NCBI GenBank assembly: GCA_026983815.1 | Contig: JALSTJ010000426.1 | Coordinates: 1-6,900, forward strand | DNA length: 6,900 bases | Origin: Flavobacteriales bacterium | GTDB lineage: Bacteria > Bacteroidota > Bacteroidia > Flavobacteriales > Flavobacteriaceae | Reading direction: 5' to 3' | Shown: positions 1-6,115 of the stretch, one piece after another | How the letters are laid out: each line of letters starts with the position of its first letter | Numbering within the stretch: position 1 is the first letter of the stretch | The notes under the pieces: model-generated | Told to the model about the DNA's origin: nothing | The model's database searches: none | What the model saw: the letters and a program-made list of their open reading frames with translations, nothing else | Made by a program: the position numbers and the translations under genes

Positions 1-61
1 TTTCGGCAATATTCAGGTCTTTTAAAAAATGTTGTCCGAGATGTTTTTTGGGTTTGACCAT
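1..61 (-). CDS. rsmA: RsmA/KsgA 16S rRNA dimethyladenosine methyltransferase, N-terminal fragment (cut by window edge)
   Basis: Only the first 20 codons are in the window, read leftwards from an ATG at 59-61 and running off the left edge. The translation begins MVKPKKHLGQHFLKDLNIAE. The K-K-x-L-G-Q-H-F-L block is the conserved N-terminal signature of RsmA (KsgA), where it leads into the S-adenosylmethionine-binding fold. The enzyme dimethylates two adjacent adenosines in helix 45 of 16S rRNA late in 30S subunit assembly. The start is supported by this motif sitting at its usual distance from the N-terminus and by a promoter-like box just upstream at 75-82. The gene lies downstream of the secreted-protein operon in the same direction, but a hairpin at 99-132 separates them, so it probably has its own transcript. 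The catalytic motifs lie outside the window and cannot be checked. Confidence 0.9.
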   Translation of the reverse strand, partial: MVKPKKHLGQHFLKDLNIAE

Positions 62-74
62 TTTTTGTTTTTTG

Positions 75-82
75 CAAAGTTA
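75..82 (-). promoter_or_regulatory. Putative Bacteroidetes-type -7 promoter box for rsmA
   Basis: On the minus strand this reads TAACTTTG, a full match to the Bacteroidetes sigma factor -7 consensus TAnnTTTG. It ends 13 bases before the rsmA ATG, so transcription would begin only a few bases before the start codon and the leader would be very short. No convincing TTG element is seen at the usual 17-23 base spacing; the nearest candidate is TGTG inside the hairpin at 99-132. The call rests on one motif and its position. Confidence 0.5.
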
Positions 83-98
83 ATGAATGTAAGGCAAT

Positions 99-132
99 AA
101 AAAACACAGGCAAAAAATTACCTGTGTTTTTT
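99..132 (-). terminator. Hairpin terminator after the secreted-protein operon
   Basis: A perfect 12-bp inverted repeat pairs 99-110 with 121-132 around a 10-base loop. The inner half of the stem is CACAGG/CCTGTG and the outer half is an A-run pairing with a T-run. Read on the minus strand the stem ends in six T residues, as in an intrinsic terminator, 19 bases beyond the stop codon of the gene at 151-900. The A/T-run symmetry would let it work in either direction, but only the minus-strand operon reads into it within the window. Confidence 0.75.
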
Positions 133-150
133 ATAAAATTTGGTTAGCAA

Positions 151-900
151 TTATTTCATTATAAATTTCCGGTAGATTTTCTTATTTCCGGTATTGAACT
201 CAGCTATGTAAATCCCTTTGTGAAGGTCATTCAACGAAATTTGGTGATTTCCCGAAAGGATTTGTTCGGAAAAAACTTCTTTTCCCGTTAGATCATAGAT
301 ATGAAAACTCAATGATTTTTCGGTGGAAATTTTTATGGATTTTCCGGAAACAAAAAACTGAATTTGTTCTTTATCCAAAGAATTGATACCATTGGCATTA
401 GGGTCATATCGGTAAGTAAACGTAATGGCATTACCCACTTGGCTACCATCATTTGAATAGCTTGCATAAATTTTTATTACATAATCTTTTGGATAACTGG
501 GAAAATTAAGTGGGTTTCCATCATTATCATGAGCCGTTCCATCATGATGGGTAAAGTCAATATCTGTATTTTGAGTAGAAGCTCCTGGTTCAATTGATCC
601 ACCACTACTATAATGATCACCTATATTCATTTTAAAATGACAACTTCCCATACCAGCGATTCCAAAACAAAATTCCATTTCAGTTCCATTTGTATTTGTT
701 ACATTAAGAACATCTATAGCAAGATAAATATTTTGAGTGTCTGTATTGGTGGCTATTACATGAGTTGTAAAATTATTGGTATTTATTGTAATGACATCAC
801 CATCGTTTATTTGTTGTCCGGTTTCATGATTGGTCAAGGTAAATTGTGCTTGACCAAAAAACCAGCTGAATAATAGAATAATTAAAGTTAATTTTTTCAT
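151..900 (-). CDS. Small secreted protein with two-cysteine N-terminal domain and T9SS type A sorting domain
   Basis: The 249-residue product starts with a signal peptide (MKK, hydrophobic stretch to about residue 16, likely cut after GQA before Gln19). Residues 20-165 form a predicted beta-rich domain with many Thr, Asn and Asp residues and a lone cysteine pair, C78 (EFCFG) and C87 (GSCHF), which could form a disulfide. Residues 178-249 are a T9SS type A C-terminal sorting domain, shown by IYDLTGKEV at 201-209, LHKGIY at 226-231 and the basic end KKIYRKFIMK. The usual YPNP box at the start of this domain is missing and FFVSGKSIKIS stands there instead. The protein should cross the inner membrane by Sec and be exported or surface-attached by T9SS. 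The gene starts 6 bases after the stop of the upstream gene, so the two are probably co-transcribed. The N-terminal domain reminds me of small Bacteroidetes secreted proteins with a C-x-G...C pattern, but I cannot give a function. Confidence 0.85.
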   Translation of the reverse strand: MKKLTLIILLFSWFFGQAQFTLTNHETGQQINDGDVITINTNNFTTHVIATNTDTQNIYLAIDVLNVTNTNGTEMEFCFGIAGMGSCHFKMNIGDHYSSGGSIEPGASTQNTDIDFTHHDGTAHDNDGNPLNFPSYPKDYVIKIYASYSNDGSQVGNAITFTYRYDPNANGINSLDKEQIQFFVSGKSIKISTEKSLSFHIYDLTGKEVFSEQILSGNHQISLNDLHKGIYIAEFNTGNKKIYRKFIMK

Positions 901-906
901 TTTTTT

Positions 907-2790
907 CTATTTTATAATAATTTTTTTAGTAGCTGTTATGTCCTTTTTAGCTATTTGTATAAAATAAATTCCTTTGTCCAAATTATTTACCGGAAGCGCT
1001 ACATGAGATTTGTTAAGTTTTGTTGATAAAACTTCTATACCGGCAATATTGAATAATTTTAAGTTTACATCATTACCATTATCAATGAATATATAATCTG
1101 AAGCGGGATTTGGATAAATATGAACATTTAATCTTTCTAAAATATCATCAATACTATTTGTAGCATCTAATTCAACCTCTTTACCATTTTCTATTTCGCC
1201 GTTTTCATTAATAGCCAACCCAACCAATTTTATATTGTTTTCATTATAGTCAGCCGGTAAAGTATATGTAAAAGTATGGGTATAAGGAGTATTATATGTT
1301 ACATTTGATGGAATTACACCTGAAACACCATTAACGCCTTCAACGGCTGCTCTACCCACATGATTATAAACCATCTGTGAAGCAGGAATTGTGCTGGGTA
1401 GATTTCTATAATTGATTCCTTCCCAATCTACCAAATCATATTGATTGCTATAATAATTATGTTGTGCATATCCACTAGTGGTTCCCGTTACACCATCTTC
1501 AACAATTATAAGACCGATTTTATAATTAACATTAGTCAAATCCATTGCAAAAGTTACAGAAACATCGGCAGATATTTCACGTGTAGAAGAATTCCATTGG
1601 ACGTTTGAAAAATTAACTTTGGCAAGTGGTGTTTTGGTAATTTCATTTTGATAAGCTGCTTCCAAGCTTTGATATCCGGGATCTATTTCTGAATTTTTTC
1701 TATCTAGAATGCCGCTTGGGAAACCGGATACTCTTGAAGCTACAAAATTACTATATCCATCAGTAGTTTGCATAGGATCAGCAGTAGAGGATGAACCATG
1801 ATGCACAGCTATGCCAATCCAACTTCCATCCGGATGGTAATGTGACATATTTTTTAGTCCGACTATTCCTCGAACACACCAACCGCACCAAGTTCCGGTA
1901 CCTTCTTCATAAACAACATTTTTTGGAAAAACTTCATTAACAATTAAAATATTTTTTGTTAATGAATTATTATTTGGGTCCTGGTCAGTGATATTTCCAT
2001 TTAAATTATCTATATATACATTAATAATATGATTTCCAACACTTGCATTCCAAGGGGTAGAATGAGTGAAACTATAGATAGCTCCAGGAGCTAAATTAAT
2101 ATTTATAGTTTCTGTATGGGTATCAGCACTTCCATCAACTGTCCAATGTAAATCAAAAGAAGTGATATCGTTATTACCAAAATTTTTGACCTCTCCACCA
2201 ATATTTACATTACCTTGTTGCATAACATCAGTCAAATTTAAGCTTTGTAATTTTATATCATAGTCTTGTATTTGGGTAATTTTAATATCATCTAATATTA
2301 TAGCATACCCGTAGTGATTGGTAGCTTTAAACTTTATTTGTGTTGTTGCAGATAACCCAACGGGTAAATCAATAAATTCTTGTAAAACCTGAGGGATATC
2401 ATTGGTATAGTTAACCAAAGAATTCCAATTGGATCCATTGTCAGTAGAATATAGAACCTCTAATGTATTTTGATCACCTCCCCAGTTGGGTTGAGAATGT
2501 TTAAAACTCAACCGATAATTTCCATTTGATAAATCAAGACTAGGAGTAACTAATGATGTAGAATAAGCTGTATAAGAACCGTTGTAAAAAACTGCTGATT
2601 GATTTCCATTTATCGGACATGAAACCCCGCCGGTTTCTACATTACTAGAACATGCGTGCCAATTTAAATGTGAAGAAGATTCATAAACTTGTGTTAAGGT
2701 TCCGGGAACTCCTGATTCAAAATCTTCACTAAATTGTGAAAAACCTGTAAGACTGATTAAAGTAAATAATATAAAGATAATTTTTTTCAT
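907..2790 (-). CDS. Secreted Omp28-related, thioredoxin-like multidomain protein with T9SS type A sorting domain
   Basis: The 627-residue product starts with a signal peptide (MKKIIFILFTLISLTGFS, likely cut before Gln19). Residues 20-172 resemble a MAM-like or 'choice-of-anchor J' jelly roll: DFESG near the start, a YSTDNGSNW-type strand at 114-122 and a closing LDDIKI at 166-171, with cysteines at 47 and 58. Residues 176-284 look like a CARDB-type Ig domain. From about 287 comes an Omp28-like region opening with EEGTGTWCGWCVRG; C302 and C305 form a thioredoxin-type CxxC, and GFPSG at 356-360 places P358 where thioredoxin folds carry the cis-proline. Residues 555-627 are a T9SS sorting domain (IYPNPAS at 558-564, LDKGIYF at 604-610, end TKKIIIK). 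It is the first gene of a two-gene operon. A secreted or surface thiol-disulfide or adhesive role is inference; the Omp28 family has no settled function that I know. The CxxC may be structural only. Confidence 0.82.
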   Translation of the reverse strand: MKKIIFILFTLISLTGFSQFSEDFESGVPGTLTQVYESSSHLNWHACSSNVETGGVSCPINGNQSAVFYNGSYTAYSTSLVTPSLDLSNGNYRLSFKHSQPNWGGDQNTLEVLYSTDNGSNWNSLVNYTNDIPQVLQEFIDLPVGLSATTQIKFKATNHYGYAIILDDIKITQIQDYDIKLQSLNLTDVMQQGNVNIGGEVKNFGNNDITSFDLHWTVDGSADTHTETININLAPGAIYSFTHSTPWNASVGNHIINVYIDNLNGNITDQDPNNNSLTKNILIVNEVFPKNVVYEEGTGTWCGWCVRGIVGLKNMSHYHPDGSWIGIAVHHGSSSTADPMQTTDGYSNFVASRVSGFPSGILDRKNSEIDPGYQSLEAAYQNEITKTPLAKVNFSNVQWNSSTREISADVSVTFAMDLTNVNYKIGLIIVEDGVTGTTSGYAQHNYYSNQYDLVDWEGINYRNLPSTIPASQMVYNHVGRAAVEGVNGVSGVIPSNVTYNTPYTHTFTYTLPADYNENNIKLVGLAINENGEIENGKEVELDATNSIDDILERLNVHIYPNPASDYIFIDNGNDVNLKLFNIAGIEVLSTKLNKSHVALPVNNLDKGIYFIQIAKKDITATKKIIIK

Positions 2791-2819
2791 AAAATATTGT
2801 TTTTGTGTAATAATTGAAA

Positions 2820-2827
2820 CAAAAGTA
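2820..2827 (-). promoter_or_regulatory. Putative -7 promoter box for the secreted-protein operon
   Basis: On the minus strand this reads TACTTTTG, matching TAnnTTTG. It lies 29 bases before the ATG at 2788-2790, giving a predicted leader of about 20-25 bases, typical for this phylum. No clear TTG is seen 17-23 bases further upstream. The rest of the 163-base gap (2791-2953) is very AT-rich. It holds no strong terminator for ppk2, so some read-through from ppk2 into the operon is possible. Confidence 0.45.
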
Positions 2828-2953
2828 AATATAATTGTCCTACATTAGTGTATTAATAGACTAAAAAACTAAAATCTATCTAATTTTTGAGAAATTTTCA
2901 ATATAACTGGAATTTATTATAAAATTTTTAATAAACCCAAGAAATATTAAAAA

Positions 2954-3835
2954 TTATTCATTTTCCAAAGTTTTTTTATAGTCTTGAAATTTCAGTTTTT
3001 CTTCTTCGGATAGTTTGGGAAAATCCACTTTTAGTTTTTTGAGTTCTTCTAGTAAGATTTTTGCTACGATCAACCGTGCGGTAGGTTTGTCGTCGGCAGG
3101 GATTACATACCAAGGCGCATAAGCCGTTGATGTTTCATTTAAAACATCTTCATAAGCTTTTTGATAATCGTCCCAATAGCCGCGTTCTTTTAAATCGGCG
3201 GCATTGAATTTCCATTGTTTATCTTCTCGTCTGATACGTCTGAGAAAACGGTATTTTTGTTCCTCTTTGGAAAGATGTAAGAAAAATTTAAACATTTTCA
3301 TTCCGTTTTCCACTTGTAATTTTTCAAAATCGCGTATTTGTCTAAAACGTTTTTTCCAAAATTTATCGTCGATATCTTCCAAGGTGTTAATGCCGTAAAT
3401 ATTCTGATTGAGAACCAATTGCGGATGAATACGGGCGATTAAAACATCTTCATAATGGGTGCGGTTGTGTATGCCGAATTTTCCACGTTCGGGTAAAGTC
3501 AAATAATGACGCCAAATAAAATCGTGAGCGTGTTCCAAAGGGGTAGGTTTTTTAAAATCGTAAACCTCTATTCCGCTGGGATTGATATCTTTGAAAACTT
3601 CACGTATCAAACTGTCTTTTCCAGCGGTATCCATTCCTTGAATACCAATATAAACGGCAGGTGTTCCTGCGGCATAAATTTTGGTTTGCAAATTAGCCAG
3701 TTTGCGTCGGACTTTTCTCAATTCCTCTTCTATTTCTTTTTTGTCAGCATTTAAGTCGTATTGGGTTGCCAAGTCCTTGATATTGACTTTTTTTCCGTGT
3801 TTGATTTTAAAATCTTTGGGTTGAATTTTTTTCAT
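2954..3835 (-). CDS. ppk2: PPK2-family polyphosphate kinase (class III-like polyphosphate:AMP/ADP phosphotransferase)
   Basis: The 293-residue cytoplasmic enzyme is expected to transfer phosphate from inorganic polyphosphate to nucleotides. The Walker A-like loop is GMDTAGKD at 67-74 (K73), followed by NPSG at 85-88. The NRTHYEDVL block at 124-132 holds E129 and D130. KFFLHLSKEEQ at 183-193 and the basic lid RRIRREDKQWKF at 199-210 come next, then the ETSTAYAPWYVIPADDK region at 234-250. This motif set closely resembles class III PPK2 enzymes such as that of Meiothermus ruber, which phosphorylate both AMP and ADP. ADP-specific class I members have Asn where this protein has the Glu of HYED, as I recall the alignments. 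An N-terminal charged helix at 31-50 fits the family, and the length is that of a one-domain PPK2. The gene diverges from folE across 90 bases. Family is secure; substrate class is inferred. Confidence 0.93.
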   Translation of the reverse strand: MKKIQPKDFKIKHGKKVNIKDLATQYDLNADKKEIEEELRKVRRKLANLQTKIYAAGTPAVYIGIQGMDTAGKDSLIREVFKDINPSGIEVYDFKKPTPLEHAHDFIWRHYLTLPERGKFGIHNRTHYEDVLIARIHPQLVLNQNIYGINTLEDIDDKFWKKRFRQIRDFEKLQVENGMKMFKFFLHLSKEEQKYRFLRRIRREDKQWKFNAADLKERGYWDDYQKAYEDVLNETSTAYAPWYVIPADDKPTARLIVAKILLEELKKLKVDFPKLSEEEKLKFQDYKKTLENE

Positions 3836-3867
3836 AATTCATTGTTTGTTTGAACGATGTAAATATA

Positions 3868-3875
3868 CAAAGATT
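3868..3875 (-). promoter_or_regulatory. Tentative -7 promoter box for ppk2
   Basis: On the minus strand this reads AATCTTTG, one base off the TAnnTTTG consensus. It ends 32 bases before the ppk2 ATG, a plausible spacing. No TTG element is visible upstream. It lies 17 bases from the folE box on the opposite strand, so the two promoters would overlap within the 90-base divergent gap (3836-3925). Confidence 0.3.
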
Positions 3876-3892
3876 TTTATATAAAAAAATTG

Positions 3893-3900
3893 TAATTTTG
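3893..3900 (+). promoter_or_regulatory. Putative -7 promoter box for folE-cysS
   Basis: The sequence TAATTTTG is a full match to TAnnTTTG, 25 bases before the folE ATG, implying a leader of roughly 20 bases. The expected upstream TTG is not present at normal spacing; the stretch before it is almost pure A/T. The bases before the ATG include AAGG at 3921-3924, a weak Shine-Dalgarno-like match, which is not decisive in this phylum. Confidence 0.5.
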
Positions 3901-3925
3901 TTTTTCAACTATTAGTTTATAAGGT

Positions 3926-4585
3926 ATGACAGAACAAAATAAATTAAAAAGATTATTCGACGAGATAAAAACACCGGTTAGAAAAGATGCGGAGTTGTTG
4001 CCCGATGAAGAAAAAATGAAGCGGATAGAACAAAAGATGAGAGAAGTATTGGATATTTTGGGATTGGATTTAAACGATGATAGTTTAAACGGAACGCCTC
4101 GTCGAGTGGCTAAAATGTATGTAAAAGAGATTTTCAAAGGACTTTCATCGGAAAATATGCCCAAACTTTCGGCTTTTGAAAACAAATATAAATACGGACA
4201 AATGTTGGTCGAAAAAGATATCAGCGTTTTTTCTACTTGCGAACATCATTTTTTGCCCATCATCGGTAAGGCACACGTGGCTTATATTTCGACGGGAAAA
4301 GTCATCGGTTTATCCAAAATCAACCGCATTGTTGATTATTTTGCACGTCGTCCCCAAGTGCAAGAACGCTTGACGGTGCAAATTCTCAACGCAATGAAAA
4401 TAGCTTTGGACACCGAAGATGTTGCCGTAATTGTCGATGCCAAGCATATGTGTTTGGTGTCAAGGGGAATTAAAGATATTACTTCGTCAACCTTGACAGC
4501 TGAATATTCAGGTAAATTTTTGGACGAAAAAGTGCGTAAAGAATTTTTGCGTTATATAAATATGGATACAAAATTTATTGTTTAA
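3926..4585 (+). CDS. folE: GTP cyclohydrolase I (FolE)
   Basis: This 219-residue cytoplasmic enzyme converts GTP to 7,8-dihydroneopterin triphosphate, the first step of tetrahydrofolate synthesis. Zinc and active-site residues are all present: C105, H107 and H108 in STCEHHF, then H174 and C176 in DAKHMCLVSRG, equivalent to Cys110, His112, His113, His179 and Cys181 of the E. coli enzyme. The GLSKINRIV stretch at 128-136 and RRPQVQERLT at 141-150 are the near-invariant family core. GTPRRVAKMY at 56-65 is the usual helical entry to the domain. The length matches type IA FolE, and the poorly conserved first 30 residues are normal. The zinc ligands separate it from the unrelated FolE2 type. The ATG at 3926 lies 25 bases from a promoter-like box. 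The stop is 2 bases before cysS, so the two genes are probably one transcription unit. Confidence 0.98.
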   Translation: MTEQNKLKRLFDEIKTPVRKDAELLPDEEKMKRIEQKMREVLDILGLDLNDDSLNGTPRRVAKMYVKEIFKGLSSENMPKLSAFENKYKYGQMLVEKDISVFSTCEHHFLPIIGKAHVAYISTGKVIGLSKINRIVDYFARRPQVQERLTVQILNAMKIALDTEDVAVIVDAKHMCLVSRGIKDITSSTLTAEYSGKFLDEKVRKEFLRYINMDTKFIV

Positions 4586-4587
4586 TT

Positions 4588-6060
4588 ATGAAAAATAATT
4601 TAAAAATATACAATTCCTTAACCGGAAAAAAAGAAAAATTTGAACCCATCGTTCCCGGACACGTTGGAATGTATGTTTGCGGACCTACGGTTTATAGCAA
4701 TGTCCATCTGGGAAATGTGCGTACGTTTATTTCTTTTGATGTGATCTATCGTTATTTAAAATTTTTAGGATTTAAAGTGCGTTATGTCCGAAATATCACC
4801 GATGCCGGTCATTTGGAAGATGATAGCCAGGAGGATAAAATTTCCAAAAAAGCACGTTTGGAAAAACTCGAACCAATGGAAATTGTGCAACAATATACCA
4901 TTGATTTTCATAAGGTTTTGGAATTGGTAAACAATTTGCCGCCGAATATCGAACCTACGGCAACGGGACATATTATTGAACAAATCGAGATGACCAAAGA
5001 AATTTTGGATAAAGGATATGCCTACGAAAGCAATGGCTCAATCTATTTTGATGTGGTCAAATACAATAAGGAAGTCGATAAATACGGTAAACTTTCGGGA
5101 CGAAATATCGAAGAAATGATTGCCAACACGCGTGAGCTGGACGGACAAGATGAAAAACGCAACCCACAAGATTTTGCTCTTTGGAAAAAAGCCAAGCCGC
5201 AACATATTATGCGTTGGCCCAGTCCTTGGAGCAATGGTTTTCCGGGTTGGCATTTGGAATGTTCGGTAATGAGTACCAAATACTTGGGTGAACAGTTTGA
5301 TATTCACGGTGGTGGAATGGATTTGAAATTTCCTCATCACGAATGTGAAATTGCACAAGGACGAACTGCCAACGATGTTGATCCCGTAAAATATTGGATG
5401 CACGCCAATATGCTGACTTTAAACGGGAAAAAAATGTCAAAATCCACGGGAAATCATTTGTTGCCACGGGAAATTTTTAGCGGAGATAATAAAATCTTAA
5501 GCAAGGCATATTCGCCTGCGGTCGTGCGTTTCTTTATGTTGCAAGCTCATTATCGCAATATGTTGGATTTGTCCGAAGAAGCCCTACAAGCCGCTGAAAA
5601 AGGATACAAACGTATGATGGAAGCTATTCAATCCATAGAAAATTTGCCGGTATCCGAATCTACGGATTTTGATGTAGCGCAATGGGAAAAATCATTATAT
5701 GAAGCCATGAACGATGATTTTAATACTCCTATTTTGATTGCCAATCTTTTTGAAGGAGTTAAATTTATCAATCAAGTGAAGTCGGAAAAAGCAAAAATTA
5801 CCGAAGCAGACAAAAAAAGATTGCAAAAGATATTTGAAGATTTTGCTTATGAAGTTTTAGGTTTACACAAACAAGATTTGAGTGGAAAAAATAATGATAA
5901 TCAAACCTTTGATAAAGTTATACAGTTATTAATTGATTTAAGAAATCAAGCACGCGCAGAAAAAAATTGGGCATTATCAGATAAAATTCGAGATGAATTA
6001 GCAAAATATGGAGTCCAATTAAAAGATGGTAAAGACGGTACGACTTATAGTTTTCAATAA
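4588..6060 (+). CDS. cysS: Cysteine--tRNA ligase (CysRS)
   Basis: This 490-residue class I aminoacyl-tRNA synthetase charges tRNA-Cys with cysteine in the cytoplasm. The HIGH motif appears as HLGN at 40-43 within CGPTVYSNVHLGN, and KMSKS is at 282-286. The four zinc ligands that select cysteine are C31, C225 (LECSVMS), H250 and E254 (PHHECEIAQ). WHLECSVMS and FDIHGGGMDLKFPHHE at 237-252 are hallmark CysRS blocks. The helical DALR-type region follows at about 340-425, and the C-terminal anticodon-binding segment contains RAEKNWALSDKIRDEL at 456-471. The length is normal and the frame is intact. It follows folE by 2 bases and is closed by the terminator at 6065-6100. Leucine codons shift from mostly TTG to mostly TTA in the last 70 codons. 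Confidence 0.98.
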   Translation: MKNNLKIYNSLTGKKEKFEPIVPGHVGMYVCGPTVYSNVHLGNVRTFISFDVIYRYLKFLGFKVRYVRNITDAGHLEDDSQEDKISKKARLEKLEPMEIVQQYTIDFHKVLELVNNLPPNIEPTATGHIIEQIEMTKEILDKGYAYESNGSIYFDVVKYNKEVDKYGKLSGRNIEEMIANTRELDGQDEKRNPQDFALWKKAKPQHIMRWPSPWSNGFPGWHLECSVMSTKYLGEQFDIHGGGMDLKFPHHECEIAQGRTANDVDPVKYWMHANMLTLNGKKMSKSTGNHLLPREIFSGDNKILSKAYSPAVVRFFMLQAHYRNMLDLSEEALQAAEKGYKRMMEAIQSIENLPVSESTDFDVAQWEKSLYEAMNDDFNTPILIANLFEGVKFINQVKSEKAKITEADKKRLQKIFEDFAYEVLGLHKQDLSGKNNDNQTFDKVIQLLIDLRNQARAEKNWALSDKIRDELAKYGVQLKDGKDGTTYSFQ

Positions 6061-6064
6061 TTAT

Positions 6065-6100
6065 CAACGAAAAAAGGAGCGGAAGCTCCTTTTTTCGTTG
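6065..6100. terminator. Two-way intrinsic terminator between cysS and the convergent FG-GAP gene
   Basis: A perfect 16-bp inverted repeat (6065-6080 with 6085-6100) encloses the GNRA-type tetraloop GGAA. The stem has a GC-rich apex (GGAGC/GCTCC) followed by six A-T pairs, so both strands give a stable hairpin with a T-run on the 3' side. It starts 5 bases after the cysS stop and lies 15 bases past the stop of the minus-strand gene ending at 6116. It therefore most likely ends transcription from both sides. Confidence 0.92.
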
Positions 6101-6115
6101 GATTGATGAGTAAAA

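Noticed and set aside
613..873. 86-codon plus-strand frame opposite the 249-residue secreted protein
   Set aside because: The opposite strand encodes a protein with signal peptide and sorting domain; this frame shows nothing recognisable.
2913..2935. AT-only inverted repeat (TTTATTA/TAATAAA) downstream of ppk2
   Set aside because: The 7-bp stem has no GC pair, a 9-base loop and no clean T-run; too weak to call a terminator.
3506..3754. 82-codon plus-strand frame opposite ppk2
   Set aside because: It covers the Walker A region of ppk2 in antisense and has no features of its own.
3877..4185. 102-codon reading frame on the minus strand across the folE start
   Set aside because: It is antisense to the well-conserved folE gene, has no recognisable motif and no promoter of its own; a shadow frame.
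5038..5403. 121-codon minus-strand frame inside cysS
   Set aside because: Antisense to the conserved catalytic core of CysRS, with no family features; explained by the codon pattern of cysS.
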